Source: Brachybacterium sp. P6-10-X1
GTDB taxonomy: Bacteria; Actinomycetota; Actinomycetes; Actinomycetales; Dermabacteraceae
Assembly: GCF_001969445.1 (NCBI RefSeq)
Contig: NZ_CP017297.1
Location: 3,658,001 to 3,722,000 of the forward strand
Reading direction: 5' to 3'
Length of the DNA stretch: 64,000 bases
Shown: one piece after another, positions 25,472-36,400 of the stretch
Position numbering within the stretch: position 1 is the stretch's first letter
How the letters are laid out: every line of letters starts with the position of its first letter
The notes under the pieces: generated by a model
What the model was told of the DNA's origin: nothing
The model's database searches: none
Seen by the model: the letters and a program-made list of their open reading frames with translations, nothing else
Made by a program: the position numbers and the translations under genes

Positions 25472-28400
25472 GTGGCGATCAGTGATGCCCTGTACGTGGT
25501 CGAGGACTGGATCAGCGAGCACTACTTCACCTCCGACGACGCGTCGAAGACCTTCACCGCCCGCACGAAGGCGCTCACCCAGCAGTGGCGCGCCGCGGGG
25601 GAGGAGGATCCGGATTGGCACAGCCCGCGCGAACGGTTCACCGCCGCCCGCAACGGACTCGTCAGCCGCCTGCTGGACCTGCAGGCCGATGCCGCAGACC
25701 TTCCCGGGACCGCGAGCCCGATCGAGCGCCGGGAGCTGCTGGGGGAGCGGTCCGTGGCGCTCGCCGACGAGCTCCGCACGATCCTCGGATACTCCGAAGA
25801 AGCCACCGATGACAGGGCCCCGGGCCGCTGGGACGTGACCACCACCGGCCCGCTGCGCCGCTACGCGACGCGTGGCGTGGAGGAAGCGCCCTTCGCGATG
25901 CTGGATGCGCTCGCGGCCGACGACGTCCAGGACGTCCTCGCCAAGCAGGTCGGCCACCTCCCGGCCGACGTGGTCCTCCACGAGGGCACCGACGACGAGC
26001 AGCGCCTCACCACGGTCCCGCAGGTGCTCTCGGCCCTCTCGATCAGCAAGGACGCCCCGGAGTTCGTGCTCGTGATCGCCGGGCGCTTCGCGGTGCTGAC
26101 CTCCTCGCAGCTGTGGCCGCAGGGACGGTATCTCGTCGCGGACGTCCAGACCATCGCCGAGCGCAACGATCTGAAGCGCGGCGGCGAGGTGGAGCGGATG
26201 CTCGCCGCCCTCAGTGCGGACTCCCTCGCCCCGGACGCGAGCTCGCAGATCTGGTGGGCCGACACCGTCCAGGAGTCGATCGACAACGCCGTGGGCGTCT
26301 CCGAGGACCTTCGCGACGGGGTGCGGGAGAGCATCGAGATCATCGCCAACGAGGTGATCCGCCGCCGCGAGGCGCAGGGCCTTCCCCCGCTGCCGCAGGA
26401 CCAGGCGCAGCCGCTGGCCCTGCAGTCCCTGCGCTACCTCTACCGGATCCTGTTCCTGCTGTACGCGGAGGCGAGCCCCGAGCTGGGCGTGCTGCCCGTC
26501 GGCGCGCCGGAGTACCAGGCCGGCTACTCCGTGGACCGCCTGCGCGACCTCACCCAGCGCGAGGTGCCGCTCGATGCCGCGAGCGGCACCTACCTCTATC
26601 GCTCCCTCCAGGTGCTCTTCGACCTCATCAACCAGGGCCACCACCCGAAGCATGAGCAGGCCGACGGTCCCGCTGAGCACGGCAGCGGCGCCCTCGTCTT
26701 CGAGAACCTCGACGCGGACCTCTTCCGGGGGGACCGCACCGCCTTGATCGACGAGGTCCGGCTCGGCAACCAGGCCCTCCAGGCCGTACTCGAGAACTTG
26801 CTCCTCTCCCGGGTGAAGAAGGGCAAGAACCGCGGCTTCATCAGCTACGTGGCCCTGGGCATCAACCAGCTCGGCGCCGTGTACGAGTCCCTCATGAGCT
26901 ACACCGGTTCCTTCGCGGAGCAGGACCTCGTCGAGGTCGCCAAGGGCGGCGATCCGAAGGACGGCTCCTGGGTGGTCCCGGAGGACGTCATCGACGACTC
27001 CATGACCCAGTACCTCGTGATGGTCGAGGACGAGAGCGGGAAGAAGGTGCCCCGCACCTACCGGCACGGCGAGTTCGTGTTCCGTCTCTCGGGCCGTGCC
27101 CGTCAGCAGTCCGCGAGCTACTACTCCCCGGAGGTCATCACCTCCTTCACCGTCTCCCAGGGCCTCGCCGAGCTGCTCGACCCCGTCGTCACCGACGAGA
27201 CCGAGCTCTCCGAGGGCCCGGTCGTGTTCGACGACGAGGACTTCGATCACGAGCCCATCCGACGGCGCCGCACCACCGCCGCGGAGATCCTGGACATGTC
27301 GATCTGCGAGCCGGCCCTCGGCTCCGGCGCGTTCGCGATCGAGGCGGTGCGCCAGCTCGCCACCGAGTACCTCGCCCGGCGTCAGGACGAGCTAGATCAG
27401 CGCATCGACCCCGAGCAGTACGCGGAGGAGCTCCAGCGGGTCAAAGCCTTTATCGCCCTGCACAACGTGTACGGCGTGGACCTGAACCCCACTGCGGTGG
27501 AGCTCGCCGAGGTCTCGCTGTGGCTGGACACGATGGCGCCGGGCTTGAAGGCGCCGTGGTTCGGGCTGCGCCTGCGCGCCGGCAATTCGCTCATCGGTGC
27601 CCGTCACGCCGTGTACTCCGCGGACACGTTGAAAGACGCTAAGCTCAAGGCCGTCATCGAGTCTGCCCCTGAGGACCTGCCGGTCGCTACTGTCCACGAC
27701 CAGCCCGACGCCGACGGCTCCCGCGCCGGTGTCACCGACAAGATCTTCCACTTCCTGCTGCCGGGGGAGGGGTGGCTCGCCACCGCTTCGGATGCGGAAG
27801 TCAAGAGGCTCGCCCCTGATGAGGCGAAGGCGCTCCGCGACCACGCGAAGCGTTGGACCCGCCAGCTCACGAAGACTCAGCTGGCGCAGCTGCAGACGCT
27901 CTCGCAGCGGATCGAGGAGCTGTGGGGCCTCGCGTTGCGCCGCATCCGTGTCGCGGAGGAGCAGTCCCGCCGCGCCATTCCCGTCTGGGGCGCGGAGACC
28001 AGCGAGGGTGGGGAGGTCACGAGAAAGCAGATCGAGGAGACGCTCGCGGATGCGAACTCCGCCTACCAGCGTCTGCGCCTGGTGATGGATGTCTGGTGCG
28101 CAATGTGGTTCTGGCCCGTTCTCCCGGGCGACGAGATCGCCCCGCCGACGTTCCCCGAGTGGCTCGAGACGGTGCAGAAGGTCCTCGGCACCTCGCTCGA
28201 GGTCGTGAAGCATACGACGAAGTCCAAGGGCCCGGGCGAGGGGCAGCTCGCGCTCGGCAGTGCCGAGGCTTGGGAGCAGCTCGACATGGTCGAGCTGATG
28301 TTCGGCGCGGGCGGCGCCGCGAACATCGGCCAGCTCATCGAGCAGACGCCGTGGCTGAAGCGTTGCACCGAGATCGCCATGGAGCAGCGGTTCTTCCACT

Positions 28401-30418
28401 GGGAGCTCGACTTCGCCGCCGCCTTCGACCGAGGCGGCTTCGACCTGCAAGTGGGGAACCCGCCGTGGGTGCGGCCTCGTCCTGATGTGGCTGCGTTGCT
28501 GGCAGAGTTCGATCCGTGGTGGGTGCTGACGAACAAGCCCTCGAACACGGCGAAGAAGGAGCGACGCGAGCTGACACTTGCCCGAGGCGGGGCGGCAGAA
28601 TCGGTGCTGCTCGGATCCCGTGATGTCGAATCGCTCGCAGCGTTCGTCGGCTCGGGAGCGATGTATCCGGAGATGGCGGGAACCCAGCCTGACCTCTACC
28701 GAAACTTCATGGCACGCACCTGGTCGCATTCCGCTGCGACAGGCATCGTGACGCTCGTGCATCCGCCTACTCACCTCACGGACGCTCGTGGCTATGCACT
28801 GCGGCTGGCGACCTATGGGCGACTGCGTCGTCATTGGCGCCTCGTCAACGAGCTCCAGCTCTTCGCCGAGGTGGACCATCACACCGTGTACTCGGTAAAC
28901 GTCTACGGTGCTCGCCGCGAGGTCGACTTCTTCAGCGCGGTGGCGATCTTCCACCCCGCCGTGGTCGAGGGGTCGCTGCGTCATGACGGCTCCGGGCCGG
29001 AGCCTGGTTTCAAGAACGCGGACGGAAACTGGGACATCACCCCTCATCGGGCGCGAGTGCAGCGGAACCGACACGAGCAACTCGTGCTGTGGCATGCGCT
29101 GATGGAGTCGGGCAATGCCGAGGTGGTTGTGGAGTCGAGCCGTATGCTCTCGAGCGTCAACCATGCTGCGGCAGCGGTACTCGAGACCCTGTCGAAGGCC
29201 ACGAAGGTCGGCTCCCTCGACCCTCAGTTCAGTCGTGGTTGGGACGAGAGCATTGATCGGGCAAAGGGCCGCTTCGAATCCCGCTGGGGAGCGCCGGACT
29301 CGTGGAAGGACGTGATCCTGCAGGGGCCGTACTTCCATGTGGGGATCCCTTTCGCCGCCGAGCGCAACGAGACGATGTCCAGCAACCTGGACTATTCGGC
29401 ACTCGACCTCGAGGTTCTGCCGACGTCCGCGATCCCTGCGACGGAGTACAAGCCCCATTACGGTGAGAAGACGACGGCCGACGGCGAGGTCGTCGCGGAC
29501 ACCACCGTCTACGACACGGCCTACGGCACGTGGACGTACCAGATCACCCGCGACGGCAAGACCGTCACCGAGGAGGCCCCGGTCCGCGACCACTACCGGG
29601 TCATGTGGCGAGCGATGGCGGCGAGCACCGGGGAGAGAACGTTAATCCCGGCGGTATTTCCGCCCGGAACCGCCTCCGTTAATTCGGTGTTCTCGTTCGG
29701 TTTCCCAATTTCAGGGGCTTCGACAACCGTGCGAGTTGCCGCATCGATGGGGACCCTGCTCTCGGACTTCCTTGTCCGCGCATCGGTCGGTTCAGGGATC
29801 TATGCACCAGCCGTCGAGCGCTTGGCAGCGGTACCTGATGACCATGCGCTCACCGCTGCCGCCGCCCTCCGCACCCTCCGCCTCAACTCCCTCACCACCG
29901 CCTACGCGGATCTCTGGCGCGACGCCTTCGATTCGTCCTTCACCTCGGACGCCTGGACCGGCGGCCTGGACCGCCCGAATCGCCCAGCCCTCGGCGATGT
30001 CGGCCCGGAGTGGTCGATGGCTTCGCCGCTGAGGATCGACGAGGACCGTCGCCAGGCGCTGGTGGAGATCGACGCGATCATGGCGATCGTCACCGGGATT
30101 TCGATCGATGACCTGGTGACGATCTACCGCACCCAGTTCGGGGTGCTGAACGACTACGACCGCGGAGAGGGCAAGAAGGCGTACATCTTCGACGCGAACG
30201 GTCGACAGATCCCGAGCGCCGTACGCACCGCGTGGAACAAGGCGGGCCGGCCCGAGACGGGCCTGCCGCTCGAGGACCGCACCGCTGTGCACCCGAGCGC
30301 CACCGGCACCGGCCGCACCATCGTCTACGAGCAGCCATTCCGGATCCTCGACCGGGAGGCGGACATGCGCCAGGCCTACGCCGAGTTCACGCGGCGGATG
30401 GAGGAGAACCCCTCATGA
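25472..30418 (+). CDS. Type IIG-like N6-adenine DNA methyltransferase (DrmMI-like)
   Basis: 1648 residues, GTG start at 25472 with GAGGAG 7 bases upstream. Hallmarks of the Eco57I/YeeA-like gamma-class adenine methyltransferases: SASYYSPEVIT (about 545), AdoMet motif I CEPALGSGAFA (about 611), NVYGVDLNPTAVELA (about 668), and catalytic motif IV GNPPW (about 993). The N-terminal 500 residues and the C terminus (target-recognition region) are without a recognised domain; no clear nuclease motif is visible, so it probably marks host DNA as self. ATGA overlap with the next helicase gene. Confidence 0.87.
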   Translation: MAISDALYVVEDWISEHYFTSDDASKTFTARTKALTQQWRAAGEEDPDWHSPRERFTAARNGLVSRLLDLQADAADLPGTASPIERRELLGERSVALADELRTILGYSEEATDDRAPGRWDVTTTGPLRRYATRGVEEAPFAMLDALAADDVQDVLAKQVGHLPADVVLHEGTDDEQRLTTVPQVLSALSISKDAPEFVLVIAGRFAVLTSSQLWPQGRYLVADVQTIAERNDLKRGGEVERMLAALSADSLAPDASSQIWWADTVQESIDNAVGVSEDLRDGVRESIEIIANEVIRRREAQGLPPLPQDQAQPLALQSLRYLYRILFLLYAEASPELGVLPVGAPEYQAGYSVDRLRDLTQREVPLDAASGTYLYRSLQVLFDLINQGHHPKHEQADGPAEHGSGALVFENLDADLFRGDRTALIDEVRLGNQALQAVLENLLLSRVKKGKNRGFISYVALGINQLGAVYESLMSYTGSFAEQDLVEVAKGGDPKDGSWVVPEDVIDDSMTQYLVMVEDESGKKVPRTYRHGEFVFRLSGRARQQSASYYSPEVITSFTVSQGLAELLDPVVTDETELSEGPVVFDDEDFDHEPIRRRRTTAAEILDMSICEPALGSGAFAIEAVRQLATEYLARRQDELDQRIDPEQYAEELQRVKAFIALHNVYGVDLNPTAVELAEVSLWLDTMAPGLKAPWFGLRLRAGNSLIGARHAVYSADTLKDAKLKAVIESAPEDLPVATVHDQPDADGSRAGVTDKIFHFLLPGEGWLATASDAEVKRLAPDEAKALRDHAKRWTRQLTKTQLAQLQTLSQRIEELWGLALRRIRVAEEQSRRAIPVWGAETSEGGEVTRKQIEETLADANSAYQRLRLVMDVWCAMWFWPVLPGDEIAPPTFPEWLETVQKVLGTSLEVVKHTTKSKGPGEGQLALGSAEAWEQLDMVELMFGAGGAANIGQLIEQTPWLKRCTEIAMEQRFFHWELDFAAAFDRGGFDLQVGNPPWVRPRPDVAALLAEFDPWWVLTNKPSNTAKKERRELTLARGGAAESVLLGSRDVESLAAFVGSGAMYPEMAGTQPDLYRNFMARTWSHSAATGIVTLVHPPTHLTDARGYALRLATYGRLRRHWRLVNELQLFAEVDHHTVYSVNVYGARREVDFFSAVAIFHPAVVEGSLRHDGSGPEPGFKNADGNWDITPHRARVQRNRHEQLVLWHALMESGNAEVVVESSRMLSSVNHAAAAVLETLSKATKVGSLDPQFSRGWDESIDRAKGRFESRWGAPDSWKDVILQGPYFHVGIPFAAERNETMSSNLDYSALDLEVLPTSAIPATEYKPHYGEKTTADGEVVADTTVYDTAYGTWTYQITRDGKTVTEEAPVRDHYRVMWRAMAASTGERTLIPAVFPPGTASVNSVFSFGFPISGASTTVRVAASMGTLLSDFLVRASVGSGIYAPAVERLAAVPDDHALTAAAALRTLRLNSLTTAYADLWRDAFDSSFTSDAWTGGLDRPNRPALGDVGPEWSMASPLRIDEDRRQALVEIDAIMAIVTGISIDDLVTIYRTQFGVLNDYDRGEGKKAYIFDANGRQIPSAVRTAWNKAGRPETGLPLEDRTAVHPSATGTGRTIVYEQPFRILDREADMRQAYAEFTRRMEENPS

Positions 30419-33400
30419 CGGAACTGCTCCCCACCCGGCAGGCCGCAGACCTGCGCCGCGCGGTCATCGACTACGTGACCACGGCGATCTCGCTCGCCGA
30501 CCCGTCGGTCGCGAGCGCGCTCGACGCGTTCCTCACCGAGGAGCGGTCCGGGATCTTCCTCGGCCCCTACCTGCGCACCCGTCTGCCCTTCGCCGGCGGC
30601 AGCGACGCCGCGAGGGCTCGCGAGCTCGTGCCGAGTCTGCCGGAGTGGTTCGAGCCCTACGCCCACCAGGCCGCCGCCTTCTCCCGCCTCACCACCAGCC
30701 CGCAGGCGCCGGGGGAGCAGGACGAGGCCGGGTTCCGCCTCCCGCAGCCCACGATCGTCACCACAGGCACCGGCTCCGGCAAGACCGAGTCCTTCCTCTA
30801 CCCGGTGCTCGACCATGCCGCCCGTGCTCGCAAGGCCGGGATCGGCGGGATCAAGGCGCTCATCCTCTACCCGATGAACGCGCTCGCGAACGACCAGGCA
30901 GGCCGCCTCGCGAAGATCCTCACCGAGAACCCCGCCTACCAGGGCCTTTCCGCGGCGCTGTACACCGGGGAGGCCTCGCATGAGCCCTCCACCGTGGTCA
31001 CCGCGGACACGCTCATCACCGACCGCGAGATGATCCGCGGCAGCGCCCCGGACGTGCTGCTGACGAACTACAAGATGCTCGACCAGCTGCTGCTGCGCCG
31101 CGCCGACCGGCCCCTCTGGGAAGCCTCGGCCGCCTCACTCCGGTATCTGGTGCTCGACGAGTTCCACACCTACGACGGCGCGCAGGGCACGGACGTGGGT
31201 ATGCTGCTGCGCCGCCTGCGCCTGGTCCTGGACCAGATCGCGCCCGGCCGCGTGCACCTCACCCCGGTCGCCACCTCCGCCACCCTTGGCGACGGGGCCG
31301 ACGCCGCCACCGCCATGCTCGACTTCGCCCGCACCGTCTTCGGCACCGACATCGGCGAGGACGCCGTGATCACCGAGACCCGCGTGGACCTCGAGGAATT
31401 CATGCGTCCCTCTCGCGAGAAGGCCGCCGCTGCCGGAAGCCGTGCCGCGGGGGAGGGGGCGTCGCTGCGCCTCGAGCGTCACCCCGCCGCGGACTCGATG
31501 GCCACCGCCGTCCGCCTCCATCTCGAACCCGGGACCCCGCTCGACGTCGACGCCCTTACCGCGGACGTGCTGGATGTGCTCTGGTCCGCCGACGGCGACG
31601 ACCCCGCGAGCGCCCTTGCCGCGCGCCGCGGGCTCACCCCACGTGACCTCCTCCTCGCCCACCCCCTCGTCGGCCAGATCTTCGACGCCACCCGCCACGC
31701 CACTGAGCTGCGAGAGCTCGCCGCGACCGTGCTCCCCTGGGTGACCCAGCTCCGCACCGCCGAGGGCTTCACCACCGCCCTGCTGGCCGTGCTCTCCCAT
31801 GAGCGCGTCCGCAAGGGAGCACTCCGCAACTCCTTCCCGAACCTCGAGGCGCACTTGTGGCTGCGCGAGATCACCCGCGTGGACCGCGCCGTGACCACCG
31901 CCCCCGCATTCCGCTGGTCCGACGCGCTGGACGAGGACGAGGACCTCGCCCTGCCCGCCATCTACTGCCGCCACTGCGGCCGCTCCGGTTGGGGCGCGAC
32001 CACCCGCGCTGTCGGCGACGACCTCGACCTGCGCCCCGACACCATCCGCAAGGACTCCGCGGAGAAGAACGGCCGCTTCCGCGCCCTCCTCCTCGACGTC
32101 ACCACCACCGACGAGGACCCCGAGGTCTCGACCGAGGAGATGTCCCGCCGCCGCTACCTCAACCTCGCCTCCGCCACCCTCGACCGGTACGGTCCCCTCG
32201 AGGGTGACCTCGATGCCGCCGTGCTCCGCGTGCTCGTGCACGCCGGGCTCGACGCGGACAAGTACGCCAACGACCAGACCTGCCCCGCCTGCGGCGAGAA
32301 GGACGGCATCCGCTTCCTCGGCACGCGCCTCGCGACCCTGCTCTCCGTCTCGCTCACCAGCCTCTTCGGCACCCCCGGCCTCGACCTGCAGGAGAAGAAG
32401 GCGCTGGTCTTCACCGACTCCGTGCAGGACGCTGCCCACCGCGCCGGCTTCGTCGAGGCCCGCTCCTACAGCCTCACCATGCGCTCGGTGATCCACGACG
32501 CGCTGAGAACCGAGCCCGCGCCGATCAGCACCGTCGTCGAGCGGATGCTCGCCGACGCCACCACCGACGAGCAGCGCTACCGGCTGCTGCACCCCACCAT
32601 CACCGACTCCGAGAAGCTCACCGCCTACTGGCACCAGGACCCGGACCGCCGCCGCGGCTATCGCACCCGAGACCGGGAACGGGCCGCGGCCCGCGTCATC
32701 AAGCGACTCACCTTCGACGTCGGCCTCGAGCTGGGGCTGACCGGCCAGGTGGGCCGCACCCTCCTGCTCACCGGCTCCGCCCTCGCCCAGGTGCGCGCCA
32801 CCGACACCGAGATCGACCAGGCCGCCGAACGCGCCCTCGGAGCGAGCATCCGTCAACTGGACGGGGACGACTCGGCGGTGCGCCGCCGCTGGGTGCGCGG
32901 GATCCTCGAACGCCTCCGCACCCACGGCGCGATCGCCCACGGCTGGCTCACGCCCTTCCGCCGTGAGGGAGGGCCCGTCTACAAGCTGTGGGGCGGGCGC
33001 CCCGAGCCGGAGCTCATGCCCGCCTTCCCCACCGGTCGCGCCCTCCCGCAGCTGCCCAGCATCGGAAAGCAGGGCGCCCGCTGCGAGTTCGAGGACGCGA
33101 CCGCCCGCTCCGGCTGGTACGCCGATTGGACCGCCCGGGCGCTGGCCCGTGACCGCGGCACCGCCTCGACCTTCCTGCGCCCCTTGCTCGATGCCCTCAC
33201 CGAGCTCGGTCTGCTCGACGTCGTCGAGACGAGCAGCGGAGGCCTGCGCAGCTTCGCCCTCGTCCCGGACCGCATCGGGGCCTGCCTCCCCGCCGGCACC
33301 GCCGAGGACGCCACCCCCGTGCTCCTCTGCGACGAGTGCCGCGAGACCGTCACCGGCACCGACGCCGTCCTCTCCCCGCTGCAGGACGGGCCGTGCCTGC

Positions 33401-36400
33401 GTCACCGCTGCCCCGGAACCCTCCGCCCCCGCACGCTGAATGCGACCTACTACCGCAGCCTCTACCAGGGCGACATGCGCCGCGTCGTCGCCCGCGAGCA
33501 CACCTCGCTGCTGACCACCGATGACCGCCTGACCTACGAGACGAGCTTCAAGAACAGCGAGCAGAGACCCGGCACCCCGAACGTCCTGGTCGCCACCCCC
33601 ACTCTCGAGATGGGCATCGACATCGGCGACCTCTCCACCGTGCTGCTCGCCTCCGTCCCGCGCACCGTCGCCAGCTACCTTCAGCGTGTGGGCCGCGCCG
33701 GCCGACAGACCGGCAACGCCCTGGACGTCACCTTCGTCGCCGGACGCGGCCGCGCCGCCGGGCTCTACTACGACCCCCTCGACCTCCTGAACGGCACGGT
33801 CCGCGCCCCCGGTGCCTACCTCTCCGCCCAGGAGATCCTGCGCCGCCAGCTGCTCGCCTCGGTCCTCGACACCCTCGCCGGGGACGACCGCGTGCCACCG
33901 CCCGTCCGCACCACCCCCGTGCTCGCCTCCGCCGAGCCCGGCACCTTCCTCGGCCACCTCCTCGAGGAGACCCGGCGCAATGGCGAGCGACACCTCGAAC
34001 GGTTCCTCGACCGCTTCACCACCGGCACCCACTCCTGGGACGGCCTCACCGACGACGCCCGCACCGAGCTGCGCGACTGGGCCCTGCCGCACGGGGACGG
34101 CCCCAGTGGGCTCGAGACCGCGCTGCGCGGAGCCGTCGAGCAATGGAACCTCAGCCGCGAAGAGCTGCGGCGCCGCCGTGCCCGGATCCAGGACAACATC
34201 GAGCAGCTCGAGAACCAGCCCGTCACCGACGAGCGCGCCGAGGCGATGGTCGCCCTCCGCGCCGAGGACCTCCTGATCTCCGCCGAGCAGGAGGAGATCG
34301 GCGCCGAGAGCGGAGCAGACACCAGCCTCACCGTCGAGGAGCTGGACAAGGAGCGCCGGCGGCTGCGCGGCCGGGCCGGGCAGCTCAGCGCCGAGGTCTC
34401 CGCCCTGGACAGCGCTCACTGGATCGGCGTGCTCGAACGCTACGGGCTGCTGCCCAACTTCACCCTCGTCGATGACGCGGTCCAGCTCGAGGCGACCGTC
34501 ATCTGGAAGGACGAGGACGAGACCTGGAAGCACGAGCCTGTCAGCTACTCCCGCTCCGGCGCCGCGGCCCTGACCGAGCTGGCCCCCGGCGCGCACTTCT
34601 ACGCGCACGGCCGTGAGCTCGTCGTCGACGCGGTCGACATCGGGATCGACGGCGCGGCGCTGCGCTCCACCGCGTTCTGCCCGCGCTGCGGTCTCGCTCA
34701 CCAGTTCGAGAAGGACCAGCCGCCCCAGGCCTGCCCCAGCTGCCAGAGCGCGGAGATCGCCGACGCCGGCCAGCACCGCGACGTCATCGACCTCACCCGC
34801 GTCTACTCCACCATGAGCCGCAGCCGCACCCGCATCGGCGACGCCAAGGACGACCGCGAGAAGGTGCAGTTCGAGCAGGCGCTGTCGGTCTCCTACCACG
34901 AGGCCCGCACCGTCCAGCGCTGGAACGTCGTCGGCACCGGATTCGGGATGCGCCTGGACCGCGGCACCGTCCTCACCCGGTTGAACCTCGGCAGGCCCCA
35001 GTCCGGCACCGAGATGATCCGCATCTCCGGCGAGGACCGCACCGCCCCCGGCTTCCTGCTCTGCGCCCGCTGCGGACACCACGACTCCGACACCGCCGGG
35101 AACAAGGCGCAGGACCACCAGGCCTGGTGCGAGCTGCGCTACGCCCGCGAGGGCGACAACCGCCCCGCCCTCCTCTCCCGCACCCTGCAGACCGAGACGG
35201 TGCTGATCACCCTCCCGCCGGAGATCCTCGACGACGCCGCCGGCGACCTGCTGATGAACCTCGTCGCCGCCCTGCAGCTCGGCATCGAGACCCGCTTCGG
35301 CGGCAGCATCGGCAACCTCGAGGTGGACATCATCGCCCACCCCTCCCAGGCGGGACACCAGGCCGTGCTGCTCTCCGATACCATCGTCGGCGGCACCGGA
35401 TACCTCTTCGAGCTCGCCTCCGCCCCGTCGGCCTGGGACGTGCTCACCGCCGGGCTCCGCGCCCTGGAGACTTGCCCCTGCCAGGACGAGGGCCTCGCCG
35501 CCTGCCACCGCTGCCTGCTGCCGTACGTCCGCTCCACCGCCTACGAGCACATGCGCCGCACCTCCGCGATCGAGGCGCTGCACATCTTGCTCGGGGGAGA
35601 GGACGCCCAGTCCGGAGCGATGCAGTGGACCGTCGAGGAGCGGGAGGTCGAGCTGACCGCCGTCACCGAGTCGCCGCTCGAGCGCCGCTTCCGCAACGCC
35701 TTCATCCAGGCGATGCGCGGCATCGACGGGGCCGACGTCACCACCCGCGGCTCTGACATCAGCGTGCGGCACGGTGGGCAGACGTTCACCCTCGCCTCGC
35801 AGGTCGACGTCGCCGGGTCCCGCCCCGACTTCGTCCTCACCTGGCCGAGCTGCGACGTCGCCGGCATCGCGATCTTCACCGACGGCCGCAGCTTCCATGC
35901 CACCGCCGCGAAGAACCGTGTCGCCGACGACGCGGTCAAGCGCATGCGGGTGCGCCGCGCCGGATACATGGTTCTCTCGATCACCGAGGCGGACCTCGAC
36001 GAGGACGCCGCCCGCGACATCGCCCCGGAAGGCGCGCGTTCGAGCGGTGCGCTGCCGCCCTTCGTCGACGAGGGCATGGTCCGGCAGTGGGGCGACGGCG
36101 GTGTCCAGTACCGGGAGCTCGAACCGATGCTGCGGGCGACCCCGCTCGAGATCCTGGTCCGAGTCGTCCGACGAGCGAAGACCGACCGCCTGAGGCGCCT
36201 CGGGGAGGAGCTGCCCTACCTGCTCGTTCCCACCACTGACCGTTCCGCGCTGACGACCCCCGGGGAGGAGCCCGCCGAACGACTCGGCGCGAACCTCCTC
36301 GACGGGACGAAACCCGACGCTTTCACCGACCCGATGCGCCTCGCCGTGGTGCGCGGCCGCGACGAGCTCGCCGTCGTCGGACTGCTCGGCCCGCCGCGGC

